Source: Alkalihalobacterium chitinilyticum
GTDB taxonomy: Bacteria; Bacillota; Bacilli; Bacillales; Bacillaceae_F
DNA length: 64,000 bases
Direction of reading: 5' to 3'
Assembly: GCF_029028005.1 (NCBI RefSeq)
Contig: NZ_JAOTPO010000004.1
Span: forward strand, 212,034 to 276,033
The notes beneath the pieces are model-generated. The model saw nothing but the letters and a program-made list of their open reading frames with translations. It did no database searches and was not told the origin of the DNA. Position numbers and translations under genes: made by a program. Of this stretch, positions 26,301-35,181 are shown one piece after another (within the stretch, counting starts at the first letter, position 1; each line of letters opens with the position of its first letter).

Positions 26301-26969
26301 TTATTTTAATTCTTTTTTGCAGAAGTACCAATCGACACATTCGATGCCTTCTTCTTTCATGCGCTCCTCTGCCATTTCTTGTGTTGCTGCAGGAGGCACA
26401 ATAACTTTTTCACCTTTTCTCCAGTTAGCAGGTGTTGCTACACCGTGCTCATCAGAAGTTTGTAATGATTCAATGAGACGTAGGATTTCGTCCATATTAC
26501 GTCCTGCTGATAATGGGTAGTAAATAATTGCTCGTACTACTTGGTTTGGATCAATGACGAACACAGCACGTGAAGTCGATGTATCACTTTCACCTGGCAT
26601 GATCATTCCGTATTTCATGGCAACGTCCTTATTGAGATCGGCAATGACTGGGAATTCAATTTTCACACCAAATTTCTCTTCAACGTTTCTTACCCATGCA
26701 ATGTGAGAGTGGACACTATCAATACTTAAACCTAGTAACTCTGTGTTTAGCTCACGTAACTGCGGATAAATTTCTTGGAATGCCATAAATTCAGTCGTAC
26801 AAACTGGTGTGAAGTCAGCAGGGTGTGAGAATAAAATAACCCAACTTCCTTTATAATCTGCTAATTGTATTGTACCGTGTGTTGTCACACTTTCAAACTG
26901 TGGTGCTGGAGAACCAATTCGTGGTAAACCTTCTTTTACTTCTTCTACTTTGATTTCTTCGTTCATCAT
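26301..26969 (-). CDS. 1-Cys (Prx6-type) peroxiredoxin
   Basis: 222 residues that reduce peroxides. The peroxidatic Cys is in SHPADFTPVCTTEF, and the conserved Arg in TSRAVFVIDP. The long C-terminal domain (YPLSAGRNMDEILRLIESLQ, WRKGEKVIVPP) is typical of Prx6/AhpC-TSA 1-Cys enzymes. A further Cys occurs in the tail WYFCKKEL. The ATG at 26969 follows AAGGAG by nine bases. A CstR-like site overlaps the promoter, linking it to the sulfur island; Prx6-type proteins may also reduce persulfides (inference). Confidence 0.9.
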   Translation of the reverse strand: MMNEEIKVEEVKEGLPRIGSPAPQFESVTTHGTIQLADYKGSWVILFSHPADFTPVCTTEFMAFQEIYPQLRELNTELLGLSIDSVHSHIAWVRNVEEKFGVKIEFPVIADLNKDVAMKYGMIMPGESDTSTSRAVFVIDPNQVVRAIIYYPLSAGRNMDEILRLIESLQTSDEHGVATPANWRKGEKVIVPPAATQEMAEERMKEEGIECVDWYFCKKELK

Positions 26970-27016
26970 TTGTAACAACTCCTTATTTATAATAATTATT
27001 ACCTTGTTACAATTAT

Positions 27017-27045
27017 ATTCTACTACATTCACCAAATATACTCAA
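27017..27045 (-). promoter_or_regulatory. Promoter of the peroxiredoxin gene
   Basis: TTGAGT (27040-27045), 17-base spacer, TAGAAT (27017-27022) on the minus strand. The -35 lies inside the CstR-like repeat, so binding there would block RNA polymerase. Confidence 0.55.
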
Positions 27046-27053
27046 GGGGGTAT
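27038..27053. promoter_or_regulatory. CsoR/CstR-type operator (site 1)
   Basis: The minus strand reads ATACCCCCTTGAGTAT, a 16-bp site of the ATACCC-N4-GGGTAT kind bound by persulfide-sensing CstR and related CsoR-family repressors, with one base off in the right arm. It covers the -35 of the peroxiredoxin promoter. Confidence 0.6.
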
Positions 27054-27106
27054 AATGGTTTTTTTATAATAATTCTAATTAAGTTCATCTTTTGTTCATA
27101 ATTAAC

Positions 27107-27652
27107 CTATAAAAGTTCTAACTCTCCTGTTTCCAAATGCAATAAATATCCTTCTATCTCTACCGAATTGCCATACTCCTCATAAATGGAATGTGCCTTT
27201 AATTTCTTCATTTGCTGAATGACATTTTCCTTTTCAAGCAGCTCGCTGTCGTTTTTATGGCCTTTGATCGACTGCTGAATATGTGTTATCCAGTTTCCAA
27301 ATGAATTTACTTCGAATGAGTCTGTAGAATTACAGTGTTGAGCGGCTTGAATACCTCCACATCCTGTATGCCCTAAAATAACGATCTTTTTTACTTTGAG
27401 GTGTTTTAAAGCATAGTACAGACTCGCATTAAAGCTATCGTCGTTTTCATTCACCTGATTCGCAACATTTCGGTGAACAAATAACTTTCCTAAAGGCATT
27501 TGCAAAATGACAGAAGGGCTGACACGAGAATCCGTACAACTAATTAGAAAGATTTCGGGACTTTGCCCTTTACTTAAGTTTAAAAAGTAATCCTTGTTTC
27601 TTTGTTTCATCTCTTGTACAAAGCGGCGATTTTGCTTTAGTATGTCGTTCAT
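27107..27652 (-). CDS. Beta-class carbonic anhydrase
   Basis: 181 residues interconverting CO2 and bicarbonate. Zinc ligands are visible in ISCTDSRVSP (Cys, with the Asp-Arg dyad) and ILGHTGCGGI (His and Cys). The ATG overlaps the SulP stop (ATGA), showing strong translational coupling. The pair suggests the SulP protein carries bicarbonate, or an anion exchanged for it. Confidence 0.93.
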   Translation of the reverse strand: MNDILKQNRRFVQEMKQRNKDYFLNLSKGQSPEIFLISCTDSRVSPSVILQMPLGKLFVHRNVANQVNENDDSFNASLYYALKHLKVKKIVILGHTGCGGIQAAQHCNSTDSFEVNSFGNWITHIQQSIKGHKNDSELLEKENVIQQMKKLKAHSIYEEYGNSVEIEGYLLHLETGELELL

Positions 27653-29325
27653 ACAACGTTCTCCTTCAGTTTGAGTTCCTTAATGGCGTGGTCTACTGAA
27701 TAGTAATCTATTTGTTTTTCATACCTTCTATTCCAACCCGCCTTTTCGACTAAGTCCCGAACTGGACCTTTTATCCCCGTTAAAATACAAGTTACATTCA
27801 TTTCTTTACAAACGTTCATTATTTCTTCTAGTTGGTCGATTGCTACAGCATCCATATCATTCACAGCCGACATATCTAAAATGAGCCATTTAACGGGTCT
27901 AGTTGTCAAGCATTCTTCGATTTTACTTTCAAGAAAGGACATATTGGCGAAGTAAAGAGAGCGGTCAACACGTAAAATAAGAGCATCTTGATAAGTCGTT
28001 ACTTCAGGGAAGCGTTTTACATTACGAAACACATTTTGCTCTTTTAAATACCCGACTTCCGCTATATGAGGATAGGCACTGCGCCAAATGAAAACGACGA
28101 GCGAAACGACGATTCCTATTAAAATTCCAATCTCAATTCCAATAAAGAGAGTCAGAAAGAACGTAACCGTGAGTACCCAGCCGTCTATTTTTTTTACTTT
28201 AAAAAGGTGTTTTGCTTCATTTATATCAATTAGACTATAAACCGCCACGATGATAATGGCGGCTAAAACCGCATTCGGCAGGTAGTAGAATAGTGGTGTC
28301 AAAAATAATAACGTAATAATGATCAGAACCGCCGATATAATAGAAGCTAGTCCTGTTTTGGCCCCAGACTGATAGTTAACGGCTGTCCGGGAAAAACCGC
28401 CTGTTACTGGCATTGAGGCGATAAAACTACTAAAAATATTTGCTAAACCTAAACCTTTTAACTCCTGGTTTGGGTCAACTTTGTATTTCTCTTTTACAGC
28501 AATTGCTTTGGCTACAGCTATCGACTCCATAAAGGCGATAAATGAAATCATCAGCGCTGTAGGCAATAATACTTGAAATGCTTCGATATTTGCTACTGGT
28601 ATTGAAAAACTTGGTAAGCCCTTTGGAATATCCCCTACAATTTTTAAACCCATTTCATCTAAGCGATAGAAATAGGTAACTAGAATAGAAAACGCTACGA
28701 CGAATATAGGGCCGGGAACAACAGGAACATACTTCTTCAGGAAAACGAGAATGAGTATACTTGTAATACCAAAGAAAAAGGTTAAAAGGTGTATGTCTGA
28801 TACACGTTGAAATACTTCCAGGATGAATTGGTGTGTATAATCATGACTTTGTAAATTAACCCCGAGTAAATGCTTAATTTGACTTAAGGCAATAACAATT
28901 GCCGCCGCTGACGTAAAACCGCTAATGACAGCATGTGACAAAAAATTAACGATAAAGCCAGCTTTCGTTAATCCTAGAACGAGCTGAATGACACCAACCA
29001 TAAGAGCTAATAAAATAACATAATTTAAGAACTCGGGTGTCCCAGGTTCAACAATGCTGGATACCCCCGTAAAAACTAATAAAGATACCATCGCCACAGG
29101 GCCAACCGCTAATTGTCTTGAGGACGCAAAAATAGCATAAATGAGCAAAGGCACAGTTACTGCATATAAACCGATAACCGGATCGATCCCTGCTAACATC
29201 GCATAGGCCATTCCTTGAGGGATTAACATAACAGCAACAATCACACCTGCTGAAATATCCCCTTTTAAAAATCCCCGTTGATAATTTGACATCCAATCAA
29301 TAATAGGAAACCACTTTTTTAACAT
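27649..29325 (-). CDS. SulP-family anion transporter with STAS domain
   Basis: 558 residues: 10-14 membrane segments with the SulP signature region GDISAGVIVAVMLIPQGMAYAMLAG, then a C-terminal STAS domain (~430-555; YFANMSFLESKIEECL, LILDMSAVNDMDAVAIDQLEEI). Family members carry sulfate, bicarbonate or other anions. Carbonic-anhydrase coupling favours bicarbonate; the sulfur-gene context favours sulfate or sulfite. The ATG at 29325 has AAAGGA eight bases upstream, and it starts 24 bases after the TusA-rhodanese gene. Confidence 0.9.
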   Translation of the reverse strand: MLKKWFPIIDWMSNYQRGFLKGDISAGVIVAVMLIPQGMAYAMLAGIDPVIGLYAVTVPLLIYAIFASSRQLAVGPVAMVSLLVFTGVSSIVEPGTPEFLNYVILLALMVGVIQLVLGLTKAGFIVNFLSHAVISGFTSAAAIVIALSQIKHLLGVNLQSHDYTHQFILEVFQRVSDIHLLTFFFGITSILILVFLKKYVPVVPGPIFVVAFSILVTYFYRLDEMGLKIVGDIPKGLPSFSIPVANIEAFQVLLPTALMISFIAFMESIAVAKAIAVKEKYKVDPNQELKGLGLANIFSSFIASMPVTGGFSRTAVNYQSGAKTGLASIISAVLIIITLLFLTPLFYYLPNAVLAAIIIVAVYSLIDINEAKHLFKVKKIDGWVLTVTFFLTLFIGIEIGILIGIVVSLVVFIWRSAYPHIAEVGYLKEQNVFRNVKRFPEVTTYQDALILRVDRSLYFANMSFLESKIEECLTTRPVKWLILDMSAVNDMDAVAIDQLEEIMNVCKEMNVTCILTGIKGPVRDLVEKAGWNRRYEKQIDYYSVDHAIKELKLKENVV

Positions 29326-29348
29326 GATGAAAATCCTTTCTGGGCTCC

Positions 29349-29906
29349 TTATTCCATTGGCCCGTTCCAATGAGAGATACCAGGGATTACATTCCAAACT
29401 TTTTTAAATCCATTCTTTTCTAATAAATGACAAGCAAAATCACTGCGATTTCCCGTTCTGCAGATAACATAAATATCTTCTTCTCTAGCTAATTCATCTA
29501 GACGAAGCTTTAATTCACCTAGTGGAATAGACACTGATCCAGGAATATGTTTAAATTCAAATTCTAATTCTTCACGTACATCAAGAACCGTTATCAAATG
29601 ATCTTGAATTTTACTTATTAACTCATCGTTAGAGATAATTCGTGGATGTAAGTACTTATCATTCTGTGCATCTTTTCCTTTACGAATGTAGTGAACAAAC
29701 ACATTATCATTAGCTAAACCATCCATGTATTCATGACCTGTATAACTCGCCCATTCCTTCAACTCTATAAAACAATCAACTTCTGTCGAAACCACTTCTA
29801 GAATTTCCCCTTCATCCATTTCAGATAAAGCTTTTTTCACGTGAACTACAGGTACAGGAGATTGTTCTCCTTGAATATCAATGGTTTTCGTCACCTTTAC
29901 GTCCAT
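29349..29906 (-). CDS. TusA-like/rhodanese fusion with lost TusA cysteine
   Basis: 185 residues. The N-terminal TusA fold (~1-75: IDIQGEQSPVPVVHVKKALSEMDEGEILEVV, WASYTGHEYM) has SPVP where sulfur-carrying TusA proteins have CPxP, so the carrier cysteine is replaced by serine. The rhodanese domain (~90-185) keeps its active Cys in VICRTGNRSDF. YrkF-type fusions of B. subtilis normally keep both. It is the first gene of a run with SulP and carbonic anhydrase. The ATG at 29906 follows GAGG by eight bases. Confidence 0.88.
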   Translation of the reverse strand: MDVKVTKTIDIQGEQSPVPVVHVKKALSEMDEGEILEVVSTEVDCFIELKEWASYTGHEYMDGLANDNVFVHYIRKGKDAQNDKYLHPRIISNDELISKIQDHLITVLDVREELEFEFKHIPGSVSIPLGELKLRLDELAREEDIYVICRTGNRSDFACHLLEKNGFKKVWNVIPGISHWNGPME

Positions 29907-30030
29907 ATTTTTCACCTCTTCGTTCTTTCCAATTTCTACTCCCTATAAAAGAACCGCTTAAGTGTTTATCAACTGAAATCTACTGAATAAAACTCGCCTA
30001 TACAACCGCTCCAATAGATTGTTGAATACA

Positions 30031-30063
30031 AGTAACTGCTCCTATTCATAAGCAGCAGTTACT
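30031..30063 (-). terminator. Hairpin after the DUF1641 gene
   Basis: AGTAACTGCT/AGCAGTTACT perfect 10-bp stem, 16 bases past the stop on the minus strand. The T-tract is poor. Confidence 0.6.
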
Positions 30064-30079
30064 CGATCACCTATAGTTT

Positions 30080-30688
30080 TTATTGCTCTAGTTTTTTTAT
30101 CGTTGCTGCACTCGTTTGTAATAGGCGCTGGATTGCTGGTTCCTTTAATAATCCCATGAGTCCAAAAATGCCAACTGGCTTTTGTTCGGTTGAACTAACT
30201 TCGTTATAAGCTTCATTGGATACTTCCAATAGTTTAGGCATTGCTTTCATCATTGGTGATTGGAGTAGTTGATCACTTAGTTCCGTTAGTTGGTTAAGCT
30301 TCTTTGTCGCGTGATCAATTGTCGTTTCCGTTACCGCATCAACAAGTATGCCTGAAGCTTCAGCGAGGTCAAGAAGCTTTTCCAGAGTACCGTTTTCAGC
30401 TAAATCCCCCAAACGATCTAACATTGGAAGGAGTTTCTCACCCACTGTAATGAGCTCGTCTAACATCTTAAATAGTTCTGGTCTTTCGATAAGTTCCAAT
30501 AGCACTGCCGCTTTTTCGATTTTCTTTGTTAAATTTTCAATCGTTTCACTCGTTAACGCATCTGATGCAATTTTGACCATCGTTAACGCATCGTCTAGCA
30601 CTTCTGCTTTAGATAGGAGTGAACTTAGCACTTCAGGGTCAAGATTTTGCAGCACTTCTCTTTGGTCTTTCTCTAATACTTTTGTCAT
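30080..30688 (-). CDS. DUF1641-domain protein
   Basis: 202 residues, helical and Leu-rich, with amphipathic repeats (SLLSKAEVLDDALTMVKI, LLELIERPELFKMLDELI, LLPMLDRLGDLAENGTLEKLL) and a conserved C-terminus PVGIFGLMGLLKEPAIQRLL. DUF1641 proteins often accompany SQR-like or formate-dehydrogenase genes. Their function is unknown, but a scaffold or membrane-association role for the flavoprotein has been supposed. It is the third gene of the tusA-SQR-DUF1641 operon. Confidence 0.85.
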   Translation of the reverse strand: MTKVLEKDQREVLQNLDPEVLSSLLSKAEVLDDALTMVKIASDALTSETIENLTKKIEKAAVLLELIERPELFKMLDELITVGEKLLPMLDRLGDLAENGTLEKLLDLAEASGILVDAVTETTIDHATKKLNQLTELSDQLLQSPMMKAMPKLLEVSNEAYNEVSSTEQKPVGIFGLMGLLKEPAIQRLLQTSAATIKKLEQ

Positions 30689-30718
30689 ACTGTCACCCTC
30701 TTCCTCTTAAAGAATTTA

Positions 30719-31861
30719 TTATAAAATTCCTTTTAAGTTAATCCAGTGGGCGTTATTATAGGATAGCTTAGCCCAATGTACCGCTTTAGATGGTGTGACA
30801 GGCTTTGGTGGTTGTTCATAGTTGAAAGCGATATACGTTGCTTTGTGCAACCCGGTTTCAATAAAACAGAAAACTTTTCCGTTGTAGCGTTTATTTGCTT
30901 GCCCACCATCGATCATACTGATTAAATTTTCTGCTAAAATTTCAACCTCAAAGTGTGCGGTCGAACCTGCTTTACTAATTGGTAGATTTGTAGCGTCACC
31001 GATAACAAAAATATTGTCGTGATCTACATGATTTAAATATTGACGGTCTGTCGGCAGCCACCCTTCATCATTGTCCGTTAACGAAGATTTAACCGTTACA
31101 TCGGCTCCTTTATGGGGAGGGATCATGACGAGTAAATCAAAAGGAACTCGAGTATCATCAAGAGCGACTACTTCTTTCTTTTCTGCATCAACATGGTCAA
31201 TCATAAAGAACGTTTCAATGTTAATGTTTCGCTCTGTATATTCTTTTGTGGCAAGCTTTGCGACAGACTCAGTTCCATACGGTTTTTGAAGTGGATAGCA
31301 GTACGTAATGTTTGTTTTTTCTCGGATTCCTTTTTCTCGAGCCCAATCATCAAACATCATCGTAAATTCTAGTGGAGCAACCGGACATTTATGCGGTAGA
31401 CCAACTGCCATTACAACGTTTCCACCTTCAAACTCTTCCATCGCTTTTTGTAGTTTCTTAGCTCCATCTAACGTGTAGAAAATGTGGCCTGCTTCTTCTA
31501 ATCCCGGTACTTCTTCCACAGCAGGTCTTGAACCGGTTGCAATAATCAAGTAATCATATGAAAACGTTTTACCTGATTTCGTCTTCACCTGTTTTTGCTC
31601 AGTTGAAAATTGAGTTGCTTCATCAAATACAATATCTATTAAAGGCGACACAACCTCTTTAACGGGTCGGATAATTTCTTCTTCTGTCTTTAGTCCGAAT
31701 GGGATATATAAAAGTCCGGGCTGGTAAAGGTGTTCTTTTTTATCACTAATCATAGTTACGCTTACATCACCGTTCTTCAGCTTCTCTCCCATTCCTTTTG
31801 CAAGCGCGTTAGCCATCATCGTTCCAGCTGTGCCACCACCGATAATTACGACTTTTTTCAT
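30719..31861 (-). CDS. Sulfide:quinone-oxidoreductase-type flavoprotein
   Basis: 380 residues. N-terminal FAD site VVIIGGGTAGTMMANALA, the QPGLLYIPFG segment, an ATG motif (YLIIATGSRP), a conserved Cys in LPHKCPVAPLEF, and the second FAD-binding motif VIGDATNLP. These mark the SQR/FCSD family, which passes electrons from sulfide to quinone while making persulfide. A short C-terminal amphipathic end (WAKLSYNNAHWINLKGIL) may attach to the membrane. It lies between tusA and a DUF1641 gene. It is distinct in sequence from the SQR at 40141. Confidence 0.88.
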   Translation of the reverse strand: MKKVVIIGGGTAGTMMANALAKGMGEKLKNGDVSVTMISDKKEHLYQPGLLYIPFGLKTEEEIIRPVKEVVSPLIDIVFDEATQFSTEQKQVKTKSGKTFSYDYLIIATGSRPAVEEVPGLEEAGHIFYTLDGAKKLQKAMEEFEGGNVVMAVGLPHKCPVAPLEFTMMFDDWAREKGIREKTNITYCYPLQKPYGTESVAKLATKEYTERNINIETFFMIDHVDAEKKEVVALDDTRVPFDLLVMIPPHKGADVTVKSSLTDNDEGWLPTDRQYLNHVDHDNIFVIGDATNLPISKAGSTAHFEVEILAENLISMIDGGQANKRYNGKVFCFIETGLHKATYIAFNYEQPPKPVTPSKAVHWAKLSYNNAHWINLKGIL

Positions 31862-31876
31862 GTTTCTCCCACCTTC

Positions 31877-32122
31877 CTACTTGTTAATACGAACTTGGAT
31901 GCGGTAATAACCATCTTCCTTTTCTTGTCCAATATAATCGTGGTTAAATTTTTTCGCCCACTCTGGTACGTCTTTAAGAGAACCTTCCTCATTCGTCCAT
32001 AACTCTAGAACATCTCCACCATTTGCTGTTTTTGCTTTTTTCATTAGTTCTACTAACGGTCCTGGACAGAAAGCTCCTTTTGCATTAATGATTGTTACGT
32101 TTTCTTGTACTAACATCATCAT
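31877..32122 (-). CDS. TusA-family sulfur carrier
   Basis: 81 residues with the carrier motif FCPGPLVELMKKAKTANGGD and the downstream DVPEWAKKFNHDYIG. The Cys accepts persulfide sulfur and passes it on. It is 15 bases upstream of the SQR-type gene, so product transfer is likely. Three consecutive ATGs occur at 32122, 32119 and 32116. GAGGAG spacing slightly favours the second or third. Confidence 0.92.
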   Translation of the reverse strand: MMMLVQENVTIINAKGAFCPGPLVELMKKAKTANGGDVLELWTNEEGSLKDVPEWAKKFNHDYIGQEKEDGYYRIQVRINK

Positions 32123-32810
32123 TCACTCCTCATCTTTTTTTTTATATTAACTACGTGACAATAGTAGATTACATCAGAATGTAAGCGATTTATATCAGGT
32201 AACTCACGTATCTTTTATGGACGCCGTTCACATTTTAGACACAAAATTGTAACGATTTAAAAAGCAAGATCTTGCGGAGGTTTATTTGCTTAAAGCAAGC
32301 GCTCTCCCTTACTCGGGGGTTTTTGCGCCGTACAAAAGCCGGCTGCAAAAGACGTGTAACTCTCAGTTCGAAATGCTACTGTCGTATTGGAGTTATACTC
32401 TAAAGGACGGCCATTTAGTTCACGGGTCAATCAAGTGAACAGTTCTCTCGAGGTTTCATCCGATAATAACAATTGGTTCACGTTTGAGGGGAAATTAGGT
32501 GACCTCACTAACGATACCAACGCTTTCATGTGCACGCGAGGAAAATACTAGGAGATTCTATCAACCTAATATTTAGTAATTAGTGCTCCAGTGTCAGTCT
32601 TGGCTTGTAAGACAGCTCCAACCAAGCTAATTAAGGTTAATAGTCTACTCATAGAGTAAAGCAACAATCTTAATAAAAATTATCCCTTAAGAAAGAATAA
32701 ACCAAGTACCCAGCACCCGAACATGATCGACGGCGCTAGGCACTTTGCGTTACCTTATCTAGATTCTTAGCAAAAGTAATTCAGACCCTTCTAGTCTCCT
32801 CCCATTCACA
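32123..32810. other. 690-bp unassigned region, possibly eroded coding DNA
   Basis: No gene with a start and ribosome site is present. GC is locally higher than in other gaps. On the minus strand about 47 codons (roughly 32290-32435, ending LLstop; includes RELNGRPLEYNSNTTVAF) are open. The rest is broken by stops, which would fit a decayed mobile-element or transporter gene. I cannot name a parent. Confidence 0.4.
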
Positions 32811-33944
32811 TTAACTCGTATGATGAACTGCACAACGGTTCGGACCTATTTCTAATTCTTGTTTGCGCTCTTGATCTGCAGTCTCGACACCACGATTGAT
32901 CGAAATAATTTCCTCGAAGTTAGGCGGCTTTACAGAACTTGCTGATTTTTCAACTTGAGAAATAAAGTCCTCTTTATCCGTATCGAACATCGTTTTATTT
33001 TGCTCACGAACTTTACCTAAGGTTTGTCCAATATAATTGTCTGCATTTCTTTCCGTTTCATAATCGGCATAATGCGCTGGAAGAACGATCACATCATCCG
33101 CAATTTGAGCCACTTTATCATAGACCGTATGGTAGAGATCATCGGCCCACTCTTTCACTTTTCCACCTAAATCTGGACGGCCTAAGCCACTAACAAAGAT
33201 CGTATCTCCAGAGAATAATAGCTTCTTATTTACAAAGAAAGAGACACTTCCTGGTGTATGACCTGGTGTTTTAATCGCTAATACTTCGACAACCGCATCT
33301 TCAAATTCAATTTTTTCATAGTTTTCTAGAGGATTGAATTCAAAGACAGCTCCTTCACTCTTCATGATGTAATATTGTGCTCCAGTTTTTTGAGACAGCT
33401 CATAACCACCTGATAAATGATCGGCATGAAGATGCGAGTCGACTATATGGGCAATCTCCACATGATGTCGTTTCGCTGCTGCTTCATACAGATCAACAAA
33501 GCGAAGCGGGTCTACAATTAACATTTTATCGCCTGAAATGACATAGTAAGATAAACAACCTTTTCCGACTCGAATAAGCTGGTATACTTTAATTTTTTCG
33601 TCTTCATACACTTTAGCTTCGTACAAATACTCACTCCATGATCTCATGCCTCCTGCTAAATAAAACGTGCGGAGCCCTTCTTCCTCAAGTTGTTCGGCAA
33701 CAAATTTAGAAGAACCTTCTTTTGCACAGACGACAAGAATATCTTGATCTTTTGGCAGCTGGTCGAGATGCTGATCAACTCCGTCTAAAAAATCAAAGTA
33801 CGGAATATTTACAGATGTTATTTTTTCTCCTTCAATTTTCCAGTCTGTATAGTCCTCATTGTTTCTTACATCTAAAATAAATAATTGTTTTTTGTTTAAA
33901 ATGTACTCAAATACTTGTGCAGATTGCATTGATTTTTGTGTCAT
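32811..33944 (-). CDS. Rhodanese-persulfide dioxygenase fusion (MBL fold)
   Basis: 377 residues. An N-terminal rhodanese (~8-105) has Cys in LVVCAKEGSSK. A metallo-beta-lactamase domain (~115-330) has the metal motif HIVDSHLHADHLSGG, TPGHTPGS and the downstream VLPAHYAD, as in ETHE1-type persulfide dioxygenases, which oxidise glutathione or low-molecular persulfide to sulfite. It resembles the YrkH/CstB group. The ATG at 33944 follows GGAGG by eight bases. It lies downstream of the bd oxidase genes on the same strand and probably acts with the TusA and SQR proteins. Confidence 0.9.
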   Translation of the reverse strand: MTQKSMQSAQVFEYILNKKQLFILDVRNNEDYTDWKIEGEKITSVNIPYFDFLDGVDQHLDQLPKDQDILVVCAKEGSSKFVAEQLEEEGLRTFYLAGGMRSWSEYLYEAKVYEDEKIKVYQLIRVGKGCLSYYVISGDKMLIVDPLRFVDLYEAAAKRHHVEIAHIVDSHLHADHLSGGYELSQKTGAQYYIMKSEGAVFEFNPLENYEKIEFEDAVVEVLAIKTPGHTPGSVSFFVNKKLLFSGDTIFVSGLGRPDLGGKVKEWADDLYHTVYDKVAQIADDVIVLPAHYADYETERNADNYIGQTLGKVREQNKTMFDTDKEDFISQVEKSASSVKPPNFEEIISINRGVETADQERKQELEIGPNRCAVHHTS

Positions 33945-34012
33945 GAAAATTACCTCCAATAGTTTGTTTTATAGTTTTTTTATGATCAAGAAGTTGAGAA
34001 CCTTCTATCACC

Positions 34013-34108
34013 CTATGACTTTGGTTGACGTGCGCCCCATATAAATAAGATCGCTACTGATATAACAATGGTAAGAAGTGGTGCAACCATGATGAGGAAA
34101 AAGTTCAT
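34013..34108 (-). CDS. cydS: CydS-like small subunit of cytochrome bd oxidase
   Basis: 31 residues, MNFFLIMVAPLLTIVISVAI and then LFIWGARQPKS: one membrane helix with a short positive tail. The ATG is one base after the cydB stop with AAGGTGG in front, i.e. the same transcript. The FLIM.AP start is like the CydS subunit of Geobacillus bd oxidase, which fills the position of the E. coli CydX. It is easily missed because of its size. Confidence 0.8.
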   Translation of the reverse strand: MNFFLIMVAPLLTIVISVAILFIWGARQPKS

Positions 34109-34109
34109 A

Positions 34110-35165
34110 TTAAACCACCTTCCTTTCATCTTCGTCGTGTTCGTCTACTTTAACCGTTTCACCTTTCACATAAGAAGCGTCGAATAAAAATAGTTTCATC
34201 AACATGTACAGCGAAGGAATTAACAGAAAGAGTCCCGCAATAAACGCTATGATTAAAGCTTGCGCCATCGTTTCATTCGTAAAGCCATCATAGATGTTAA
34301 TATACGGATACAGCAGGTACGGTAAATGAGAAACCCCGTATCCAAAAAACGCAAAAGCAAATTGAAACATTACGAATACGAACGCAAGTCCATACCGCTT
34401 CCCTTTCCAAATGTAATACACTGCCCCTAAGAAGAATATCAGTGACAGTATAAACATCCAGCCGACATCGACCATGTTTTGAAAGTGCTCAGGGTTGTGA
34501 TTGTTTAGCGCGAAAAATACGAGCACACTAGCAATGATTGTCGGTGTTGCCCAAGTCAGTGCATAGTTACGCAAAAGCTGGAGCGCTTCATAATCCCTCG
34601 CTTTGTTTGCATAATAGCTTAGAAAGGCTGACGAAATAAACAGGACACTAACAATCGATAATAAGACGACACTCCAAGAATACATATTTGTGAAAAGCTC
34701 TTTAAACTGCAACAGTACCTTTCCATTCTCAACGGTAATGAACCCACCTTCTGAAATCGTTAATACAACCGATAATGACGCTGGTATTAACAGACCCGTA
34801 GCTCCGTATAGAAACGAATACACTTTACTATCCTTGGCACCATACGTTCCAAAGGCATAGTAAGAACCACGAATGGCTAATAAAATAATCGCTACACTTC
34901 CTGGAATGAGTAATGCTGTCCCAAAATAATAAGCGGTGTCTGGGAAAAAGCCGATAATACCTACAAAGAAGAACACTAAGAATACATTCGTCACTTCCCA
35001 AACAGGTGAAAGATATCGCTGAATTAAGTCATTCATAATATGATTTTTATTTGTTAATTTACTATAGTAGTTAAAGAAGCCAGCTCCAAAATCAATCGAA
35101 GCTACAATCAAATAACCATATAAAAAGATCCAAAGAACTGTAATACCAATCATTTCATAGCTCAT
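34110..35165 (-). CDS. cydB: Cytochrome bd-type quinol oxidase subunit II
   Basis: 351 residues, nine membrane segments, CydB family (IDFGAGFFNYYSK near the N-terminus, LSPVWEVTNVFLVFFFVGIIGFFP). It partners subunit I, from which it is separated by 16 bases with an AAAGGAGGTGA site. With the short-Q-loop subunit I it is of the cyanide-insensitive/YthB kind. Confidence 0.9.
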   Translation of the reverse strand: MSYEMIGITVLWIFLYGYLIVASIDFGAGFFNYYSKLTNKNHIMNDLIQRYLSPVWEVTNVFLVFFFVGIIGFFPDTAYYFGTALLIPGSVAIILLAIRGSYYAFGTYGAKDSKVYSFLYGATGLLIPASLSVVLTISEGGFITVENGKVLLQFKELFTNMYSWSVVLLSIVSVLFISSAFLSYYANKARDYEALQLLRNYALTWATPTIIASVLVFFALNNHNPEHFQNMVDVGWMFILSLIFFLGAVYYIWKGKRYGLAFVFVMFQFAFAFFGYGVSHLPYLLYPYINIYDGFTNETMAQALIIAFIAGLFLLIPSLYMLMKLFLFDASYVKGETVKVDEHDEDERKVV

Positions 35166-35181
35166 GTCCTATCACCTCCTT

